Source: Victivallales bacterium
GTDB taxonomy: Bacteria; Verrucomicrobiota; Lentisphaeria; Oligosphaerales; Oligosphaeraceae
Assembly (NCBI GenBank): GCA_017458805.1
Contig: JAFTAC010000491.1
Coordinates: forward strand, 1 to 9,840
Length of the DNA: 9,840 bases
Direction of reading: 5' to 3'
Within the stretch, counting starts at the first letter, position 1, and every line of letters starts with the position of its first letter. The notes under the pieces were generated by a model. That model was not told the origin of the DNA. It saw only the letters and a program-made list of their open reading frames with translations, and ran no database searches. Position numbers and translations under genes: made by a program. Below, one piece after another: positions 6,515 to 9,840 of the stretch.

Positions 6515-7855
6515 ATGAAGAACATATTGATATTAGGCGCGGGCAACAGCGGCAAAAGCGCTGCAAAACTAGCCAGACTACAGGGCGACTCTGTAATCCT
6601 GTTGGACTCTGGCTCGCCCGACGTGCAGATTGACGGCGTACAAGTCATCACTGGCAAGGCTGCTGAAGCCTGGTCGGGTCCTGCTGACCTGGTCATCTAC
6701 AGCCCTGGCATCCCACTGGGAAGCCGTCTGGATGAAATCGGCTGCGCCACAGGAGCCCCTCGCATCAGCGAACTCGCCTACGGCGCCTCCTTCCTGAAAT
6801 GTCCTGTTTTGGCCGTGACGGGGACCAACGGCAAGACCACCACGGTCGAAATGCTCGAACACTGCCTGAACGCCGCAGGTCACCACGCCATCGCAGCCGG
6901 AAACATCGGCCTTCCCATCTCCGAAGTCGTCGCTTCAGGCAAAATACCAGACATATTGGTAGCCGAGGTCAGCTCATTCCAACTGGAGCACCCTGGCAAC
7001 TTCGCACCCACCGCCGCAACCATCCTCAACATCACACCTGACCATCTTGTTCGCCATCACACGATGGAGGCGTACATTGATGCAAAACTTTCCATTTTTG
7101 CATCACCTTCAACAAAATGTTCTATTAATGATGCGTTATTACAAATAAACCAAGTTGCAATTACGTTACATAATAGGATAATTGTGTCTTTTTCAGCGAC
7201 TTCAAACAGCAAAGCCACCTTCCGTGTGGAGGATGACTGGCTCGTCAAGGACGCGGGAGAGGGCACGCTCCACAGGCTTGTCAAAGTCTCCGACCTGCCT
7301 TTTTCAGGCATGCACAACCTTGAGAATGCCCTGGCCGCACTGGCGCTTTCAGACACTGCAGGCATAGATGCCTTATCAATCGCCCCTCACCTTAAAACAT
7401 TCACAACCGGGGCACACAGATTGCAGAAAGTCAACCAAATCGGCGGGACACTTTTCATTGACGACTCGAAAGCCACCAACGTCGATGCCCTCATCAAGGC
7501 TCTGCAGACCCTGAAAGAGAACCCCGACACCGCCTCCAAAAGGATTGCCCTCATCGCAGGCGGAGTCGATAAGGAGTGCTCGCTGGACGAGGCGATTCCA
7601 TTCCTGAAGGCAAGCGTCTGCGGAGTCTTCCTCATCGGGCGGTGTGCCCAAAGGCTTCATGCCAGTTGGGGACGCCATGTCAAGACGCACCTCTGCCCCT
7701 CCATGGCGGAGGCAGTGCGCCAGGCATACGCATCCATCCCCGAAGGAGGCATCGTCCTGCTCTCGCCAGCCTGCGCCAGTCAGGACATGTATCACGACTA
7801 TGCTGAAAGAGGAGATGACTTCAAGGCTTCCAGCATGAAACTCACAACAGGATAA
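6515..7855 (+). CDS. murD: UDP-N-acetylmuramoyl-L-alanine--D-glutamate ligase (MurD)
   Basis: The cytoplasmic ATP-dependent ligase that adds D-glutamate to UDP-MurNAc-L-Ala in peptidoglycan precursor synthesis. At 446 residues it has normal length. The N-terminal Rossmann domain starts 'ILILGAGNSG'. The central ATPase domain has the P-loop GTNGKTT (103-109, K107), 'SSFQLE' (153-158), 'PDHLVRH' (D176, H177; the family usually has DHLDRH) and K191 in 'AKLSIF', where the carbamylated lysine is expected. The C-terminal domain has 'DDSKATN' (316-322), 'LIAGGVDK' and 'SPACAS' (417-422). Residues about 190-228 are encoded by an abruptly AT-rich stretch, and there the usual N-x-D-D motif is degenerate ('SINDALLQ'). 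The gene stands outside a mur/fts cluster in this window, next to a LysM lipoprotein. The start is fixed by the Rossmann motif and an in-frame stop just upstream. Confidence 0.95.
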   Translation: MKNILILGAGNSGKSAAKLARLQGDSVILLDSGSPDVQIDGVQVITGKAAEAWSGPADLVIYSPGIPLGSRLDEIGCATGAPRISELAYGASFLKCPVLAVTGTNGKTTTVEMLEHCLNAAGHHAIAAGNIGLPISEVVASGKIPDILVAEVSSFQLEHPGNFAPTAATILNITPDHLVRHHTMEAYIDAKLSIFASPSTKCSINDALLQINQVAITLHNRIIVSFSATSNSKATFRVEDDWLVKDAGEGTLHRLVKVSDLPFSGMHNLENALAALALSDTAGIDALSIAPHLKTFTTGAHRLQKVNQIGGTLFIDDSKATNVDALIKALQTLKENPDTASKRIALIAGGVDKECSLDEAIPFLKASVCGVFLIGRCAQRLHASWGRHVKTHLCPSMAEAVRQAYASIPEGGIVLLSPACASQDMYHDYAERGDDFKASSMKLTTG

Positions 7856-7894
7856 TTATTGAAAAAATAAAGTTTTTTAATTGCGGAAAGGGAA

Positions 7895-7900
7895 TTGACA
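7895..7900 (+). promoter_or_regulatory. Isolated TTGACA, possible -35 of the LysM gene
   Basis: A perfect -35 hexamer lies 40 nt after the murD stop. No matching -10 occurs at 16-18 nt; the nearest AT-rich block (TAAAAAT, 7922-7928) is 21 nt away. It is weak evidence for a separate promoter. Confidence 0.2.
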
Positions 7901-7943
7901 AGGCTGAATAGCATTGTCGGGTAAAAATGGAGTAAAGCGAAAA

Positions 7944-9044
7944 ATGATCACAAAGAAAATCAACCAAACAGTGTGTGTGGCGGGGCTTGCCGCCATCGTC
8001 GCGGTCAGCGCGGGCTGCCGCTCGAACAAATTGTCTCTTCTGTCAGACCGCAATGTCATTCCACCGCCCTACAAGGCGCCGCAGTTGACCCAGAGTGCCC
8101 CCGCGTCAGGCATGCAAATGCCGACCATCGCCGTGACATCCCCCGCCATCGTCCCCGCCAGCAGCAACGAGCAGCCTGTCCTCCCTGGCGACAATGTAAA
8201 CCCCGTCTTTGTTCCAGCTGGCAACCAGCCTGCCCCCGCCCAGCCCCATTTCGACACCCCCGAGGACCTCTCGCCCAAAACTGGCGCTACCGCAAAGCCA
8301 GCACCTTCGCCGAAGGCTTCCGCTCAGCCCGTACAGCCCCAGCCGAAGCGCACCTACACGGTTGTCAAAGGCGACACACTCAGCGACATCGCCTATATGT
8401 ATATGATTTCTTGGCAGGATCTCGCCGCTGAAAACAACCTCACGGACAAATCTATCCTGAAAGTCAACCAGAAGCTGACACTCCCGCCCAATGCCGCCAA
8501 GACCCCCAGGCCGCGCCAGCAGCACAAGGCCGCGCCAAAAGCCGCCCCAAAAGCTGCGTCAAAGGGTACGGCCCCACAGGCTGCAACTTCCAAACGCCCC
8601 CTGCCCGCAGATGGAGTCTATACCATCGTCGCCGGCGACAACCTCTGGGTGCTTGCCCATCGCTATGGTCTGAAGAGCGATGACATCAAGGCCGCCAACC
8701 CCAATGTCAACTGGGACAACCTCCAGATCGGCCAGAAAATCAACCTCACTGGCAAGGCCGCTCCGGCACAGCCCAAGCAGGCTGCTGCCCCTGCCCCCAA
8801 GCCGACTGAAAACAAGGCCGTCGCCGTCCCGCCGCCGCCCAAAATGACTGGAAATACCCCAGAGCCTCCTGCGCCCGTTCCTGCACCTGCGCCAGCAAAG
8901 CCAGTTCCGCCGCCACCAGCTCTGATTCAACCCAATGATGCTCCTCTGCAACCTGTGCCTACCGTTACGGTTCCCCAGGATTTCCCGGAGCCAATCAAAC
9001 CCATCGCTCCCCAGTTCAACAACCCGCCCGTTCCTGCAAACTAA
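7944..9044 (+). CDS. LysM-domain lipoprotein (two LysM repeats, proline-rich tail)
   Basis: A 366-residue predicted lipoprotein. The signal peptide runs to a VSAGC lipobox with lipidated Cys25. A disordered Ala/Pro/Gln linker (about 30-134) leads to LysM 1 (about 136-182, 'TYTVVKGDTLSDIAYMY...ILKVNQKLTLP'), a Lys/Ala/Pro-rich linker, LysM 2 (about 224-272, 'YTIVAGDNLWVLAHRYG...LQIGQKINL') and a proline-rich tail to the end. LysM binds the GlcNAc-containing glycan of peptidoglycan, so this is probably a membrane-anchored wall-binding protein. Unlike NlpD-type proteins it has no M23 peptidase or other catalytic domain. ATG 7944 is chosen because the signal peptide begins there and GGAG lies at 7929-7932 (11-nt spacing, rather long). 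A TTG at 7914 would add ten residues ahead of the signal peptide and is less likely. It follows murD by 88 nt and could be cotranscribed with it. Confidence 0.85.
   Translation: MITKKINQTVCVAGLAAIVAVSAGCRSNKLSLLSDRNVIPPPYKAPQLTQSAPASGMQMPTIAVTSPAIVPASSNEQPVLPGDNVNPVFVPAGNQPAPAQPHFDTPEDLSPKTGATAKPAPSPKASAQPVQPQPKRTYTVVKGDTLSDIAYMYMISWQDLAAENNLTDKSILKVNQKLTLPPNAAKTPRPRQQHKAAPKAAPKAASKGTAPQAATSKRPLPADGVYTIVAGDNLWVLAHRYGLKSDDIKAANPNVNWDNLQIGQKINLTGKAAPAQPKQAAAPAPKPTENKAVAVPPPPKMTGNTPEPPAPVPAPAPAKPVPPPPALIQPNDAPLQPVPTVTVPQDFPEPIKPIAPQFNNPPVPAN
8526..8561 (+). repeat. In-frame 12-bp triplicate encoding KAA[P/S]
   Basis: Three consecutive imperfect 12-bp units encode K-A-A-P, K-A-A-P, K-A-A-S in the linker between the two LysM repeats (from residue 195). 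Third-codon differences show that it is not a very recent duplication. It is a flexible basic spacer in low-complexity sequence. Confidence 0.7.
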
Positions 9045-9081
9045 CCTGTTTTTTGCATGAATCTGGTTGAAAACTGATTCC

Positions 9082-9151
9082 CCTGCAACCGTTATTCTTC
9101 CAACAGCACACCAGTGGATTAGCATAGCCCGTAGAAGAGACGAGTTGCAGG
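9082..9151 (+). repeat. 8-bp inverted repeat in the sigma-factor upstream region
   Basis: CCTGCAAC (9082-9089) and GTTGCAGG (9144-9151) are perfect inverted copies 54 nt apart. They could bind a dimeric regulator or close a large RNA loop. One 8-bp match over this distance could also be chance. Confidence 0.35.
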
Positions 9152-9167
9152 AAACTATTTACAAAGC

Positions 9168-9190
9168 GCGCTGTGATGCTTCACAGCCGC
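9168..9190 (+). promoter_or_regulatory. Stable hairpin in the leader of the sigma-factor gene
   Basis: GCTGTGA (9170-9176) pairs perfectly with TCACAGC (9181-9187) around a TGCT tetraloop. GC (9168-9169) and GC (9189-9190) extend the stem past a bulged C at 9188. The structure ends 11 nt before the SD of the sigma gene. No T-run follows, so it is not an intrinsic terminator. It leaves the SD free and is more likely to affect mRNA stability or bind a protein than to mask initiation. Confidence 0.5.
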
Positions 9191-9201
9191 AAAGAACGAA
9201 T

Positions 9202-9207
9202 GAGGAG
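9202..9207 (+). promoter_or_regulatory. Ribosome binding site of the sigma-factor gene
   Basis: GAGGAG lies 5 nt before ATG 9213, which supports that start over the in-frame ATG at 9234; the latter would remove the beginning of region 1.2. Confidence 0.75.
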
Positions 9208-9212
9208 TGTTT

Positions 9213-9840
9213 ATGTTATCAGACAATGATACCATGAAATTATATATGCAGAATATAGGTCAATTTCCATTGGTCTCACCAGAGGAGGAAATTGAACTGG
9301 CTGCAAAAATCAAAGATGGAGATGACGACGCAAAGCAAAAACTAATACGCAGCAACCTGCGACTGGTTGTGAAGATAGCCCATGATTTCAAGGGATTGGG
9401 ACTGCCTTTGTTGGACTTGATTTCCGAAGGAAACATCGGCCTGATGAGGGCCGTCGAAAAGTTCGACCCCTCCAAGGGTGCGAAACTCTCGTCGTATGCA
9501 GCCTGGTGGATTAAGCAGTCCATGCGCCGAGCCCTGGCAAACCAGGCGCGCACCATCCGCATCCCTGTCCAGTCCGCCAGTAAAATCTGCAAGATTCAGG
9601 CCGCCAAGTTTAAACTCGCCGAAGAGTATGGACGCGACCCCACTGACCGCGAAATCGCCAGTGAAGTCAACCTGACCGAAAGGACCGTCACGGGGCTCCG
9701 CCTCGGCAAAACCACCACCATCTCCCTCCACGACCCCATCCAGCATGGAGAAGACGGCGAATTCAGGGACATCATCCCAGACGACAAAAGCACCGCCCCC
9801 GATGAACTCGTCCAGGACGAGGAGACCCTCAGCCACATGC
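9213..9840 (+). CDS. Sigma-70 family RNA polymerase sigma factor, RpoD/SigA-like, 3' end beyond window
   Basis: The first 209 codons of a sigma factor; the frame is open to the right edge. Region 1.2 is at about 5-38 ('MKLYMQNIGQFPLVSPEEE'). Region 2 runs about 39-117, with 'NLRLVVKIA', 'LLDLISEGNIGLMRAVEKFD' (core-binding 2.1-2.2) and 'KLSSYAAWWIKQSMRRALANQ' ending 'RTIRIPVQ' (2.3-2.4, DNA melting and -10 recognition). Region 3 follows ('LAEEYGRDPTDREIASEV'), then the 'TTTISLHDPI...IIPDD' linker. Region 4 (the -35 helix-turn-helix) lies outside. There is no region 1.1, so it belongs either to the short primary-type factors or to group 2 alternatives; full proteins of this kind are about 280-300 residues. 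The region 2.4 sequence resembles PVC-bacterial factors. It is preceded by 168 nt of leader with a stable hairpin and a good SD. Confidence 0.93.
   Translation, partial: MLSDNDTMKLYMQNIGQFPLVSPEEEIELAAKIKDGDDDAKQKLIRSNLRLVVKIAHDFKGLGLPLLDLISEGNIGLMRAVEKFDPSKGAKLSSYAAWWIKQSMRRALANQARTIRIPVQSASKICKIQAAKFKLAEEYGRDPTDREIASEVNLTERTVTGLRLGKTTTISLHDPIQHGEDGEFRDIIPDDKSTAPDELVQDEETLSHM

Noticed and set aside
7914..7943. TTG start for the LysM lipoprotein
   Set aside because: It would put ten extra residues ahead of a typical lipoprotein signal peptide; ATG 7944 gives a standard one.
9067..9095. TTGAAA with a downstream hexamer as sigma-gene promoter
   Set aside because: At 17-nt spacing the -10 position reads CGTTAT, only 3 of 6 to consensus.
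8559..9125. 188-codon minus-strand frame reaching into the sigma upstream region
   Set aside because: Mostly antisense to the LysM gene and low in complexity (Arg/Gly/Leu), with no recognisable motif.
9342..9836. 164-codon minus-strand frame opposite the sigma factor
   Set aside because: The + strand encodes unmistakable sigma regions 1.2-3; the antisense frame is a codon-bias shadow.

Overview
All genes in this window lie on the + strand and belong to a moderately GC-rich bacterium with a Gram-negative-type envelope: two lipoprotein signal peptides, a murein ligase and a LysM lipoprotein. The shape of the sigma factor (region 2.4 of the type 'KLSSYAAWWIKQS..RALANQ'), a large lipoprotein joining beta-sandwich modules to a glycosidase-like barrel, a DUF1703-type ATPase/nuclease and mixed use of Shine-Dalgarno (SD) sequences fit a gut or aquatic anaerobe of the PVC superphylum, perhaps Lentisphaerota (Victivallis-like). 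This placement is inferred from family resemblance and is not secure.

Layout: a 9-bp tandem repeat cut by the left edge (1-44); a 970-residue lipoprotein with a duplicated beta-sandwich module and a C-terminal barrel (77-2989); a strong intercistronic hairpin (2999-3019); a DUF58 protein (3041-3862) overlapping a small two-membrane-segment protein (3856-4527); an AT-rich promoter region; an AAA-ATPase-like/PD-(D/E)XK protein (4638-6338); an AT-rich intergenic region with a possible terminator and an unusual murD leader (6339-6514); murD (6515-7855); a LysM lipoprotein (7944-9044); a structured leader; and the 5' two thirds of a primary-like sigma-70 factor running off the right edge (9213-9840).

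Functionally the right half is envelope and housekeeping: MurD makes the peptidoglycan precursor UDP-MurNAc-L-Ala-D-Glu, the LysM lipoprotein probably binds peptidoglycan from the periplasm, and the sigma factor directs transcription. The left half is accessory: a cell-surface or periplasmic lipoprotein probably involved in glycans, a reduced DUF58 unit without its usual MoxR partner in view, and a DUF1703 ATPase/nuclease that looks like a self-contained, independently transcribed cargo gene.

The points most worth a second look are an abrupt AT-rich patch (about 31% G+C over 120 nt, against 57-63% beside it) inside murD; the murD leader, where the strong SD serves a 10-codon mini-ORF and not murD; the duplicated modules and altered 'ADD' motif in the large lipoprotein; the two-gene DUF58 unit; and the repeat array next to a surface-protein gene. 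No clearly new multi-gene system is visible. No tRNA, rRNA, CRISPR array or transposase was seen. No gene-free stretch exceeds 300 bases.
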